Below, piece after piece: positions 11,331-24,737 of a stretch of DNA of 64,000 nucleotides. A program made the translations under genes and the position numbers. The stretch covers positions 9,667,001 to 9,731,000 of the forward strand of contig CM075351.1 of the NCBI GenBank assembly GCA_037693485.1, in the 5' to 3' direction. This DNA comes from Kitagawia praeruptora (lineage: Eukaryota > Streptophyta > Magnoliopsida > Apiales > Apiaceae). The first letter of the stretch is position 1. Each line of letters begins with the position of its first letter. The notes beneath the pieces are model-generated. The model saw only the letters and a program-made list of their open reading frames with translations. It had not been told where the DNA came from and made no database searches.

Positions 11331-12645
11331 TGACAAGGCCGTCGCGTGCCTATCAAATAATAAATCTAACAAATCCTTCTAACTATGTAGTAGGGTAAGT
11401 CAGAGTCGATCCCACAGAGACAAACGTATCAATCACTAGTTGTTTCTGATTTAATTCGGCTAAGCAAGTAACACAATAAATATTGAGAGATTATTAAACT
11501 AATTTTATACTAAAGAGAATTGTGTTTGTATTAATCAAATATTAAAAACATCCAGAATTAAGTATCCCCACTAGCATGAATCAATGCAATTACGATTTCC
11601 CGTCCCAATTAATCATGTACTACTCAAGAGGAAAGATGCGCCCTATAAATACCAATAACCTCTCTCGAGTATTAATGGCTTCTCTAACTTACAATCAAAC
11701 CTATTCTCATGGTATCATGCAATTTAGAGACATTAATCACAGCACCCTAAATTCCTAACAATCCATTCTACCTATTCTCATGGAGAATTTCATGTTCTTA
11801 CTGGATAAATCACAACCCTCTAATCCAACTCTCGTTGATAATTAGATATTGGCTCAAACAATACACATAATCACGTCTGACATGTAATTGCTAATTAAAA
11901 CAACTCAATAAGCAAGAGCAATTATCATAACCAAATTGGGGGAATTGGGAAAATCATGCACCAATCATAACTAGGGTTCAACTTAACCCTAGATTAATAA
12001 TCTACTCACTCATAATTGAATTAACAAAACAAGAATAATTAATTGAACACATAATTGTAAGAATAGAAGAAAAACCTTTAATCTTCGATCTTGAAGAAAA
12101 TAATTAATCTCCCCAAAAGTCTCCAGAAGAAAGAGTTACAAAGTTCTCCTGTCTCTCTCTTTCTTCCTTCTATACGTACGTATGTATATCTACTATCATA
12201 ATCTCTAATGTTTTTATATGTCTCTAATAAAAATATTTTACAAGTACGTTTCCTAAACTGAATAGATTTCCCATGAAAATTCGTAGTTGACTCTTCCCAA
12301 GTAATTCTGGGCCGCTCCAATTGTAATATGACATCTGGACCATCTTAGAATGATAGATAATTTAATTATCTTCGCGTGGGCTGTTGAATCGCTTAATTCT
12401 GACTTATAGAACTCGAGATATGGCCCAAACAGTGAAGTGCGCGCGTGCAGCCCAACAAATCCGAATTTCCTTCTAATAAATCTCCAAATTAAGCTCTTTA
12501 TTCTCCAATCCTTCCAAGTTTAGAATTTCCTTGCTTCCTACAATAAAACATTAAAATCTATTAAATAAAAATCCAATTAAATGCAAAATACAATAAATAT
12601 GAGGGATATAATCATGTAAAATATATATAAATATACACTCTATCA
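11331..12645 (-). repeat. Athila 3' LTR (shared with the truncated unit), 1315 bp
   Basis: Same ends and length as 20854-22168. On the minus strand it follows the polypurine tract of the complete unit, yet it is itself followed by a primer-binding site (11306-11324) and gag. It therefore serves as both the 3' LTR of one unit and the 5' LTR of the next. Confidence 0.93.
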
Positions 12646-14778
12646 AACATCCCCACACTTAGCATTTGCACGTCCTCGGGAAAATAAAGAAATAAAAATT
12701 ATTCTAACTAACTAACATCACTTTCGTAGATGACACGATTGCATTGAGCATATGCAACAAGCCGTTAAACCCCTAGGCAACCCTAGTAGGACGAGTTTTG
12801 TCTCGTGAGGGTTTATAGTGAATGTACCCACAAAATTCATCTAACCATGCAAAAGATCAATGCTAACACAACACCACACACACAAGTCCTCTCATGCCAC
12901 ATCAACTTAAGAATCAAAGCAAACATACGATGTCTTGGTGTCGAAAGTGCAAGTATTCACGTAGTCTACTCAACCAACATGCAGAAGGTCATAAAAATTC
13001 ATGTCAAGTGTAAAAATCGTTGGTAATCATGCTAAGCCCACAAGAAATACATCTTTAAGTCTAAACCTGGGATCTCCTATGCCAAAACAAGTAATAACTC
13101 ACCTTTCACTCAAAAACAAATATTCACTCAAGAACAAAGTTAAGTGTATCACTCAATTCCAACAAAATCATAAACACAACTTAACACTCGCAATCAATCT
13201 CACTCTCAACACAACATACATCACTGATGACAATCAAAAGGTCTTTATTCGGGTTGTAGCGTGGGCTAGGGACCAGGTATGTCAAGTAAAGCTAAAACAG
13301 GTTAATGTCAAAAGCTAGTACCCAACAATAATCATTATTCAATTCCCTTTCTATTAAAACAAATACTTCCCCACACTTGGATTTTTCAATATCCCTTATA
13401 ATAACTTGACTAGTCGAATGAAAAAGGATCATACAAACATAAGAATGCTCTCAAATTTATTTATTTTTTTTTCTTTTTTTTTTTTTTTTTCTGAGAGCTA
13501 AGGAATAAGCACAATGATCCATAGATATTATTATGAATTTCGACTAACAAGCATAAACCAAAATCAATATTCCCCAATGGTATGATCATCAATAAAAACC
13601 CCCCCTTTTGCACACCTTATTACTCCCTTAAGCACAATACTAGCCTTTGACAATTTAGGTTCAAATTCAATGTAAGGCCAATAGAATAAAAAGGATAATG
13701 GCAAGTAATGTGGTGTGTCACCGAAAAAAAAAGAATTAAGCTCAACGGGTTAACTAATTGATCATGTTTAAAAGGGTGTGGAAATATGGGAAATACGAGG
13801 TTAAACCTAAGTGCCTTTATCATCTCATCATCAAGTAATGTCATGCATTTCAAGAAAGATCTCAAGTAAGTGCTAGCAATGTAAACAACATGTGGACACT
13901 CAAGCAAACGAAAGATCATGCAAAAGATATGCATATAGGCTCAAAACTCGCTTGGTGTGACAAAACATAATCAATCCCAGGTTTCAAGACTCTCTAACGC
14001 ACCTACTTGTACTCAAAGCATGGAAACCAAGTCATCTTGCACATATTCATGTCATTCTAATCACTTACCACATTCAATTAAGTCTACCAGTTTCAACTTG
14101 CTAGTGTAAGTGTGTGTACAAGAACAAAGCACGTCACTTCTCAATCAAAAGCATCCATAAACACCAGAATTCTACGCATGCATGGGTGTATCAAGCAAAA
14201 TACAACAACTAATCAAATTGCATGGCTAGAATTATTTTTGGTATTTTTCAATTTTTTAATTTTTTGAATTTTATAATATATAAATTTTTTTTTTTTAATC
14301 ATTGAGAACTCATCCCCACACTTAAGTGGTTCATTGTCCTCAATGAGCAAATATATAAAAGAAAAGAGAGAAAAAGATATACAAAAATAATATTCCTAAA
14401 TAAAAATACAAAAATAATAAAGGGAAAAAAAAATACAATAAAGATACAAAGAAAGGTGAAAAATACTCCCCTAGTGCATAAGCATGAAGTGGCTTTTGAA
14501 AATATTGAAGTAACCGAACTGTCTGAGTCCTCATCCTCCTCGGTTGAATCTGGTGGAGAGTATTGCGTACGAGCTCCATAGACTGGCCACCTTGCCTGAA
14601 TACTACAAAACCCCAATTTACAAGAACACAAATTCGTAATAAAAATTAGATTAGAGAAAAAAAATATGTACCCAATACGAATCAAAGAGGTGAACTTGCA
14701 ATTAATTCCTCTTTAGAATTGAATTTTTAGAGATTTAAAAGAAATAGAAGAGGAATTGGATTTGTATGTCTAGGGGTG

Positions 14779-14894
<116 letters not shown>

Positions 14895-15070
14895 GTAGAA
14901 TAGAAATAGGTTTAGAATTTTGAAGAAAAGGTGGGAGGTTTTGGAATTAAAATAGGTTTAGAATTGGAAAGATGGGGGTATAAATAGAATGAGGGTGAAA
15001 ATAATTTTTTATAAATATACACACGTACAACACAGGCTGACAACAATCAGGGAAAAAAAAAAATTCTCCT

Positions 15071-15270
15071 CTGCTTCACGCGCAGCTTGCGCGCGCGTCC
15101 AGCAACCTGCCCCAAGAGCAGTTGCGCAGGCGCAAGCTGCGTTACTACCTCGCAGACTGCCTCTCTTCCAGTAACGCAGGCGCAGCCTGCGTTACACGCC
15201 TGCAAACTGCCCCGAATGCAGAAACGCAGGCGCAGCCTGCGTTACAGACCTGCAAATTGCTCAAAAATTC
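15071..15270. repeat. 50-bp GC-rich tandem repeat, four copies
   Basis: CGCAGGCGCAGCCTGCG-type palindromes recur at exactly 50-bp spacing (15125, 15175, 15225), with a diverged first unit at 15071-15120. The unit is GC-rich within a very AT-rich host element, and each contains a potential hairpin. Confidence 0.9.
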
Positions 15271-15400
15271 ATTTTTTTTTTTTGTTTTTTTTTTTTTTTA
15301 CAACAACAATTTTTTTTTTTATTTTTTTTACACTAATGCATGGGTTGCCTCCCACGAAGCGCATTTGTTTAATGTCGTTAGCCCGACACCGTCTCATCAA

Positions 15401-18400
15401 TCATTCTGTAGAAGGGGAAGATAGCTGAATATTCACCTCCTCGTTAATTGGTTCACCAGCTCTATAGTGCTTTACTCTTTGCCCATTCACCTTGAATGAC
15501 TCTCCATGGCTATTCATCAATTCAACTGCACCATATGAAAAAACCTTGCGTACCTTGAACGGACCCGACCACCTAGAACGAAGTTTTCCGGGAAAAAGTC
15601 TCAACCTTGAATTAAACAGAAGAACTAGCTCCCCTTCCTTGAATTCTCTTCGTAATAACCCTTTGTCATGCCACTTCTTTGTTTTCTCCTTGTAAAGCTT
15701 AGAACTTTCATAAGCCTCAAAACGAAGCTCATCTAGCTCATTAAGTTATAGAAGTCTCTTCTCACCCGCTGCTAACATATCAAAATTCAGACCTTTGATA
15801 GCCCAAAATGCACGGTGCTCTAACTCTACGGGAAGATGACATGCTTTTCCATAAACCAATCTATACGGAGTTGTCCCAATAGGTGTCTTAAACGCAGTTC
15901 TATAAGCCCAAAGTGCATCATCAAGCTTCATAGACCAATCCTTCCTTGATTTTGCGACTGTCTTTTCCAAGATATTCTTTATTTCACGGTTAGAGATCTC
16001 CACCTGACCACTGGTTTGGGGATGATAAGAAAGTCCCACCTTATGATAAACTCCATATTTCTTCAACATAGCTTCAAAACGATTTTCAAGAAAATGCTTT
16101 CCTCCATCGCTAATTAAAATCCTTGGCACTCCAAATCTAGGAAAAATCGTCTTCTTAAAGAATTTGCTCACAACACGAGCATCATTAGTGGGTGATGCAA
16201 TGGCTTCAACCCATTTTGAGACGTAATCCACAGCTACCAAGATATACCTGTTCTTAAAAGATGGAGGGAATGGTCCCATGAAATCTACTCCCCAAACATC
16301 AAAAAGCTCCACTTCAAGAATGCCATTGAGGGGCATCTCATTGCGTCTTGAAATATTTCCAGTTCTTTGACAACGATCACAAGAATGAACATATTGGTGG
16401 ACATCTTTAAAGAGAGTTGGCCAATAAAAACCGCACTGAAGAATCTTTGCAGCAGTTTTCGTAGTACTTGCATGACCACCACTTGGCAAATCGTGACAAT
16501 GTGAGATTATAGAGGCAATCTCATTATACGGAACACATCTTCTAATGACTCCATCAGCACAAGATTTATAAAGAAAAGGATCATCCCAAAAGTGCTTCCT
16601 CACATCATAGAAAAATTTCTTCTTTTGCTGCGACGAGTAACCATGAGGAACAGTTCCACTAGCTAAGAAATTAGCTATGTCAGCATACCAAGGAACCTCT
16701 AGACTTGCAAGAGAAAGTAGATGATCGTCAGGAAAAGAATCATCAATTGGAGTAGATTTACCATCTTCCTCATCAAGAGTAAGGCGTGAAAGATGATCAG
16801 CAACCACGTTCTCAGCCCCTTTCTTATCTTTAATCTCTAAGTCAAATTCTTGGAGAAGCAAAATCCAACGAATCAGGCGAGGTTTAGCATCCTTCTTACT
16901 CATCAAATATCTCAAAGCTGCATGATCAGTGTGAACAATAACTTTCGAACCAACGAGATAAGATCGAAATTTTTCCATAGAATACACCACTGCTAGCAAT
17001 TCTTTCTCCGTTGTTGCATAATTAATCTGAGCCCCATCCAAGGTCTTGCTTGTATAGTAGATAGCATGAAGCTTTCCATCTTTCCTTTGTCCTAGGACTG
17101 CACCAATAGCTTGATCACTAGCATCACACATGATCTCAAATGGTAGATTCCAATCCGGTGGTTGTATAATTGAAGCAGAGACAAGAGCTTTCTTTAACGT
17201 TTCAAAGGCCTCAACACAAGCATCAGTGAACACAAAAGGTACCTCCTTACCCAAAAGCTCGGTAAGAGGTCGAGCAATCTTCGAAAAATCTTTTATGAAG
17301 CGGCGATAGAATCCAGCATGACCAAGAAAACTTCTTATCCCCTTGACTGAAGTTGGGTGTGGTAAGCGCTCAACAACCTCGACCTTGGCTTTATCAACTT
17401 CAATGCCTCTCTTTGAAACAACATGACCCAGAACAACTCCCTCTTGTACCATAAAGTGACATTTTTCCCAATTGAGAATGAGATTAACTTCTTGACATCT
17501 ATGAAGCACCTTCTCCAAGTTATGTAAGCAGACCCCAAAAGAAGTTCCACCAACTGAGAAGTCATCCATAAAAACCTCCATAATGTCTTCAATGAAATCT
17601 GAGAAAATTGCCATCATACATCTCTGAAAAGTGGGAGGAGCACAACATAGACCAAACGGCATTCTGCGGTATGCAAATGTACCATAGGGACATGTGAAAG
17701 TCGTCTTTTCTTGATCATTTGGATGGATAGGAATCTGGAAGAAGCCTGAATATCCATCTAAAAAGCAGAAGTAAGAATGTTTCGCCAACCTTTCAAGCAT
17801 TTGATCAATAAAAGGGAGCGGAAAATGATCTTTCCTTGTGGCCTTATTCAATTTCCGATAATCAATGCACATTCGCCACCCTGTCACAGTTCTAGTAGAA
17901 ATCAACTCACCCTTATCATTCTTCACAACGGTCATTCCTCCTTTCTTTGGAACAACATGCACAGGACTAACCCACTTGCTGTCAGAGATAGGATAGATTA
18001 TACCTACATCAAGAAGTTTTAGAACCTCCTTTTTGACCACCTCCATCATATTAGGATTAAGTCTCCGTTGAGGCTCAATAGAAGAAGCTTGCTCATCTTC
18101 CAGAATAATCTTATGCATGCAGAATGATGGATTAATGCCCTTGATATCATCAATGGAATACCCAATAACATTTCTATATTTTCTCAAGACCGTGAGCAAC
18201 TGCTCAATTTGAATGTCATCAAGCTCAGAATTAACAATAATAGGATATGATTCATTAGGGCCCATAAACACATATTTCAAAGATGCAGGTAATGGTTTCA
18301 GTTCTACCTTAGGAGGCGTGGAACTCTCCTTAACTTCCTCATGATGTAGCACATTAGAATGTTCATGCTTATATGTAGGTGCTGCATCCAAAAGCTTCTC

Positions 18401-20716
18401 GTAACCCTGACACTCTCCATTTTCTTCATCAACATTACCCTCAAGAACAGCTTGAAGTGGATCCTCAGATAAAAGAATTTTGGCTTTCATGTCGATCACT
18501 TCCTCTAGTGCATCCACCCTATTTACAAACTCATCCGTAGAAGGATGTCCCATTGTACTTTGCAGTTTGAATTCCATCTTCTCTTCGCCTACTTCGAAAG
18601 AAATTCTTCCATTTTTCATGTCAATGATAGCTCCAGCTGTTGCTAAGAAAGGCCTCCCAAGAATGATAGGAATATTTGCATCTTCTTCCATTTCCATGAC
18701 AACAAAATCACATGGAATATAAAACTTTCCTACCTTAAGGGGCACATCTTCAAGAATTCCAAGTGGAAATTTCACACTTCTGTCTGCCAGTTGTAGAGAG
18801 ATACGTGTGGGTTTTAGTTCACCCATCTGAAGCTGTTCACAAATCGATAAAGGCATCAAACTGACACTTGCTCCAAGATCACACAAAGCCCTTTTTATTT
18901 CGACATCCCCAAGCTGAACAGGAATAGAATAGCTACCTGGATCCGCTAACTTCTTTGGAAGATCGTTTTGCAAGATGGCACTGCACTCTGCCGTTAATGA
19001 GATGGTAGAGCTTTCTTCAATTTTTCTCTTCCTTGACAAAATATCTTTCAGGAATTTTGCATAAGATGGCATCTCAGTGATAGCATCCATGAATGGGATA
19101 TTGATATGTAGCTTCTGCAAAATTTCAAGGAACTTACCATACTTCTTCTCTAGCTTTGCTTGTGCCAACCTTTGTGGAAAAGGAACAGGCGGCACATATG
19201 GTTTGAGAGGAACAACTTCTGATTCTTTCTTTTCTTTTTCCACGATCTCTGGTTCTATCGGTTTCTCAGTTGCAATCTCCTCTTCACCTTCCTTAGCATT
19301 CACAACATTTTTGCTCACATTCAATTCCGGCTCCTTCAATTCTTTACCACTTCTCAAAGTTATAGCATTGATATGGCCCCTTGACGGTTGCTCAGTTTGG
19401 CCAGGAAGTTGGCCTGAAGACTTATTAAGTTGGCTCAACTGTTGAGAAATTTGAGTGATCGTGTTCTCCATCATTTTGTTGTGAGCCTTTATCTCATTGA
19501 TGCTTGAATCGAAGTGCTCATTCTTCTTTGATTGAGTAGAGATAAATCCTTCCATAAGACTTTCCAAGTTAGATTTCTGTGGCTGAGCTTGCTGAAAACC
19601 AGGAGGCTGAGAAAAATTATTTTGTGAAGATTGAGCTTGACCCTGATTGTTCCTGTAAGAGAAATTTGGATGATCTCTCCAACCTGGATTGTACGTGTTG
19701 GAGTAAGGATTATACTGCGGCCTCTGATTCTGATTGTAAAGAGCATTAGCTTGCTCAACTGCCATTCCAGAAGGATTGTATTGACAAGCAAGTTTGGTGT
19801 GTCCAACAACACCACATATCTCACATGAAGCAACAGTAGATGAAGTGCTTCTGGAATCCAATTGCTCAATCTTTTTGACCATAGCCTGCATAGTAGTATT
19901 CAACATGGTTAGAGCATCAACATCATACTTACCACCTTTCTTAGGATGATTTCGATCACTGTATGGATAATTATCATTAGACGCTATCTCGTCTAACAAA
20001 ACTTTCGCATCCTCAGTACTCTTCTTCATAATAGAACCACCAGAAGAAGCATCAACAAAGTTTCGAAACTCTTGTGTCAACCCATTATAGAATGTTTGGA
20101 TCAACAACCAGTCAGGAATTCCATGGTGAGGGCATTGTCTTTGAAGTCGCTTAAATTTTCTCCAAGCATCATGAAGTGACTCGTCATCATCTTGACGGAA
20201 ATTAGAGATCTCATTCCGGAGCTTAGAGGTCTTCTTCTGACTGAAGAATTTTAGTAGAAAAGCCTTCGCAAGACTATCCCAAGTAGTGAATGTATTTGGT
20301 CCTTCATCTTTCAACCAATCTTTTGCTGTATCTCGAAGAGAGAATGGAAATAAGCGCAGCTTTATAGCATCATCACTAACATTGGTCAGCTTTATTGTAT
20401 CACACTTTTCAAGAAAACTCTCAAGATGATCAACAGGATTTTCAGTGGACAATCCCGCGAAAGAATCATTGGAGATGAATTGGATGAACTGAGGCTTGAG
20501 CTCAAAGTGTGTAGATGTGACTGCTGGTCTGACAATACTGGAGAGTACACCTGTAGCATCTGGCATACCATGCTCCCTGAGAGCTTTAGCTGTTGTATCA
20601 GTCATAATTTCCTTATCCTTGTTTTTCCTTCGCTTGCCTGCTTGCCTTCTTGCTGTAGCTTCAATTTCAGGATCAATTTCAATTAAGTTTTCAGTACCTG
20701 AACTTCGAGTGTGCAT
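15401..20716 (-). pseudogene. Athila gag-pol polyprotein, one in-frame stop
   Basis: A 1656-codon open frame starts with ATG at 20716 and covers, in order: gag (about residues 80-240), a CX2CX4HX4C knuckle (CEICGVVGHTKLAC, about 296), a protease with DLGAS (about 610), reverse transcriptase with FMDDF (about 1047), RNase H (MCDASDQAIGAVL), and integrase with an HHCC region (about 1400) and a DDE core (WGVDFMGPF, ISDGGKHF). A TAA at 15746-15748 interrupts it. The same frame then continues to 15401 with the C-terminal part of integrase (FPGKLRSRWSGPFKV). Otherwise the frame is undamaged, consistent with a recent insertion. It supplies capsid and replication enzymes for the element. Confidence 0.95.
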
Positions 20717-20828
20717 GCAACAAGAGAACTAGAAACGATGATCAATTAACAAGGGAATAATAGCCGAAGCAACTCAACTAAAATACTTAGCTAAATCAAT
20801 TCAAAATTAACTAATCTAACACTGCTTT

Positions 20829-20847
20829 GTCCCCGGCAGCGGCGCCA
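20829..20847 (-). other. Athila primer-binding site
   Basis: On the minus strand TGGCGCCGCTGCCGGGGAC starts a few bases after the LTR end. It is the tRNA-complementary site characteristic of Athila/Tat-lineage elements and primes minus-strand DNA synthesis. Confidence 0.85.
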
Positions 20848-20853
20848 AAAATT

Positions 20854-22168
20854 TGACAAGGCCGTCGCGTGCCTATCAAATAATAAATCTAACAAATCCT
20901 TCTAACTATGTAGTAGGGTAAGTCAGAGTCGATCCCACAGAGACAAACGTATCAATCACTAGTTGTTTCTGATTTAATTCGGCTAAGCAAGTAACACAAT
21001 AAATATTGAGAGATTATTAAACTAATTTTATACTAAAGAGAATTGTGTTTGTATTAATCAAATATTAAAAACATCCAGAATTAAGTATCCCCACTAGCAT
21101 GAATCAATGCAATTACGATTTCCCGTCCCAATTAATCATGTACTACTCAAGAGGAAAGATGCGCCCTATAAATACCAATAACCTCTCTCGAGTATTAATG
21201 GCTTCTCTAACTTACAATCAAACCTATTCTCATGGTATCATGCAATTTAGAGACATTAATCACAGCACCCTAAATTCCTAACAATCCATTCTACCTATTC
21301 TCATGGAGAATTTCATGTTCTTACTGGATAAATCACAACCCTCTAATCCAACTCTCGTTGATAATTAGATATTGGCTCAAACAATACACATAATCACGTC
21401 TGACATGTAATTACTAATTAAAACAACTCAATAAGCAAGAGCAATTATCATAACCAAATTGGGGGAATTGGGAAAATCATGCACCAATCATAACTAGGGT
21501 TCAACTTAACCCTAGATTAATAATCTACTCACTCATAATTGAATTAACAAAACAAGAATAATTAATTGAACACATAATTGTAAGAATAGAAGAAAAACCT
21601 TTAATCTTCGATCTTGAAGAAAATAATTAATCTCCCCAAAAGTCTCCAGAAGAAAGAGTTACAAAGTTCTCCTGTCTCTCTCTTTCTTCCTTCTATACGT
21701 ACGTATGTATATCTACTATCATAATCTCTAATGTTTTTATATGTCTCTAATAAAAATATTTTACAAGTACGTTTCCTAAACTGAATAGATTTCCCATGAA
21801 AATTCGTAGTTGACTCTTCCCAAGTAATTCTGGGCCGCTCCAATTGTAATATGACATCTGGACCATCTTAGAATGATAGATAATTTAATTATCTTCGCGT
21901 GGGCTGTTGAATCGCTTAATTCTGACTTATAGAACTCGAGATATGGCCCAAACAGTGAAGTGCGCGCGTGCAGCCCAACAAATCCGAATTTCCTTCTAAT
22001 AAATCTCCAAATTAAGCTCTTTATTCTCCAATCCTTCCAAGTTTAGAATTTCCTTGCTTCCTACAATAAAACATTAAAATCTATTAAATAAAAATCCAAT
22101 TAAATGCAAAATACAATAAATATGAGGGATATAATCATGTAAAATATATATAAATATACACTCTATCA
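20854..22168 (-). repeat. Athila 5' LTR, 1315 bp
   Basis: On the minus strand it runs from TGATAGAGTG to GGCCTTGTCA, with TG...CA ends. It is followed by a short AATTTT spacer and the primer-binding site. It equals 11331-12645 in length, with one base difference seen (position 21411 against 11888). The region holds no gene; short open frames inside are incidental. Confidence 0.93.
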
Positions 22169-22408
22169 GTATATATGACACTGATAGATGAAGAAGATAA
22201 CAAGAAAGTATGTTATTCAGTTTGTGGTATTATAAACGAAAGCAGCTAATTTATACAAGTAAATGTACATGAAAGTCTATGCTATCAATTACTAAGTTGC
22301 ACAAAGTCTATGACTGTGCCGAAAGTGAAGCTAGCACAAAGTCTATGACTGTGCCGAAAGTAAAGCTAAGAATACAAGAAGTCTATGTTTAAAGTCTATG
22401 TTTTAACA
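22169..22408 (-). repeat. Copia 3' LTR, truncated
   Basis: Matches the first 240 bp of the 5' LTR with several substitutions and one indel. It stops exactly where the Athila LTR ends at 22168. Confidence 0.92.
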
Positions 22409-22415
22409 CCCTCCC

Positions 22416-23261
22416 TCAAACTGAAGATGGTTGAAGGAACATCTTGAGTTTGCAAACAAGATCACGAAATGAACTAGGAGGAAGAGATTTCGTGAAAATA
22501 TCTGCAGTATTATCTGTACCAGAGATAGCATGCAGATGAACTGTTCCTTTTGCAACCTGTTGACGGGTGAAATGACAATCAATTTCTATATGTTTAGTGC
22601 GTTCATGAAAGACATCATTGTGAGCAATGTCCCTAGCACTTTTGCTATCACAGTAGATAATTGTGGCTGGAGAATGAGTTACAGTCATTTCTTCAAGTAA
22701 CCATCGTAGCCAAATTAATTCATGTGTGGTGTCAGCTAGAGCTCGATATTCTGACTCGGCAGTGGATTTTGAGGCAAGGGACTGTTTCTTACTACGCCAA
22801 GAGATAAGAGAGTCGCCTAGAAAGAAGCAAAATCCGGTAGTAGAACATCTAGTAGTGGGATCACCACCCCAATCAGCATCAGAGTAGGCATGTAACTCAA
22901 GTGATGAGTTGTATGCATAATGTAGGCCATGAAAGATGGTGCCCTTGACATAGCGAATTATGTGAAGGACGGCTGTATAGTGAGAAGTGCGAGGAGCTAC
23001 CATAAATTGACTAACAATGTGAACGGCATGAGCAATGTCAGGACGAGTGACAATAAGGTATATCAGACTTCCTACCAACTGACGATACAATGTAGGGTTG
23101 TCAAGTAGGTCACCATCTTTGGAGTTAAGTTTTACCCCATATTCCAAAGGGGTAGATGTGATCTTAGTGTCGCTAATTCCAGATTTCAACAAAAGATCAG
23201 ATGCATACTTGACTTGAGAAAGGGTGTATCCGGTAGGTACAGAAGAAACCTCAAGACCCAA
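22416..23261 (-). pseudogene. Copia pol C-terminus (reverse transcriptase end and RNase H)
   Basis: A 281-codon frame starting in the reverse transcriptase thumb (GLEVSSVPTGYTLSQ) and running through TRPDIAHAVHIVSQFM and RNase H motifs (YSDADWGGDPTTRCST, SKSTAESEYRA, YCDSKSARDIA) to a DIFTKSLPP ending. The catalytic YVDD part of the reverse transcriptase is missing. The upstream junction holds an inverted scrap of the LTR and primer-binding site. Confidence 0.93.
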
Positions 23262-23284
23262 GAAGTAGCTTTATCATGGTATCA

Positions 23285-24113
23285 GAGAAAGGTTACTTTC
23301 TTTTGCAGAATTGTGGAGAGTAATGACCCTTTTGATGGCAATGTTGACAAATGTGATTACGAAGTGTCTAACAATCCCTGGTCGTATGTCCATTTTGTTG
23401 ACAAAACTTACAAAATGGTTTATCAGTATTGAAAGAGGGAGGTACTGCAAGGACTGTGTCTGTCAAATGATTGAGTTGCCAATGCCAAGTCGAGTTTCTT
23501 CAGAGATAAGTTCAGCAACAGCACCCTCCAGAGAGGGTAAAGGAACACGATGAAGTAGACCTGCTCTAACTGGTTCAAAATCTTGAGTAAGAGCCATCAG
23601 AAACTGGATGAGTCGTTGTTGGTCACGATATGCCTGATAGAGTGTTGCATCCTCTGTGTGTGACCACTTTGGTTCAGATAGTGTCAACTGATCCCAAAGT
23701 GATTGTATTTGTGAGAGAAAATCTGCTACCGGTTGACCAGACTCTTGCTTCTGCTTACTTAATGAACACATAATCTGATATTGATGAGAAAGGTCAGATG
23801 TGGTGTATCGTGATGCCAACAAATCCCAAATTTCTTTTGCTGTTTCATAGTTCCCAAATTGTAAATTGATTTTAGAAACTGACGAGTTTCTAAAAAATGT
23901 GATAGCTTGATGATTTTTGACATCCCATTCTTCAATACGGTCCTTCAGTTTGGAGTCAGTTTCATCTTTTTCTTTTGTAGGAATAGTAAAATCTCCGTTT
24001 ACATATCGCCAAAGTCTTTTTCCTTTCAGATAACTGCGCATAGCTTGAGACCAAATTATATAGTTCGAGCCATTCAAAATTGTTTGAATCGGAGAACTAT
24101 TTTCTTTTTCCAT
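23285..24113 (-). pseudogene. Copia gag with zinc knuckles, broken
   Basis: A 216-codon frame (24113-23463) begins MEKENSSPIQTILNGSNYI and has the UBN2-type capsid pattern (WSQAMRSYLKGKRLW, then IWDLLASRYT). Beyond the end of this frame, another frame shows two knuckles near 23440-23300 (CKFCQQNGH and CQHCHQKGHY) with a stop between them. The reading is therefore broken before the knuckles. Downstream protease, integrase and most of the reverse transcriptase are deleted. Confidence 0.88.
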
Positions 24114-24737
24114 TTTACAAAAGAAAACTTGATTGAGAAAATATAGGGTTCAAAATGTCAGGACCGAAGGTTTAGTTACTCAGTAGTTAAAGACTCAAAA
24201 GCTAAAGACTCAAACTATAAAGTAACGGCAGTCAAACTAATAAAGATGAGAAGGCGGTGAAAAATACCCGACAAACAAATACCTAATCAAAGACACATTC
24301 TCAACTGGTCCTTCGTCCTTAATGACCAGCCCGGATCTGAGACTTGCTACCAGATTGCTTTGTCTATCAAGGATGAAGTGGAAGACCTTGAGAAGGCTGT
24401 GTGTGAGCTTCTTTCTCCTTTCCAAAAGTGATGAGCTTTGTCGGTGTTTCACGAGATGCGTAACTGTTGAACTCGTTGAGTTGAGTTGGGTGAGTTATTG
24501 AGTCGACTCGGACTGTGTTTGTATAGACGGAGGGTTCCCAGAAGATTAAGAGTGTGTATATGCAACGGAAATAGTGTATATATGGTTTGGCCTGTGCAGC
24601 TTCTAACTTTACACACAAACTGTTTGTGTAAATGATAGAGAGAACTGACTCGCCGGAAAAGATGGTCGACAACGAGAGCCTGCCAGAGACTTGACAGAGG
24701 CTTATTTGCCGGAGCTAATAACCTTGATCTGATACCA

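Noticed and set aside
14299..14685. Minus-strand hydrophobic frame in the Athila 3' region as a possible env-like protein
   Set aside because: It is dominated by phenylalanine from an A-rich plus strand, has no signal peptide or glycoprotein features, and lies in simple-sequence DNA.
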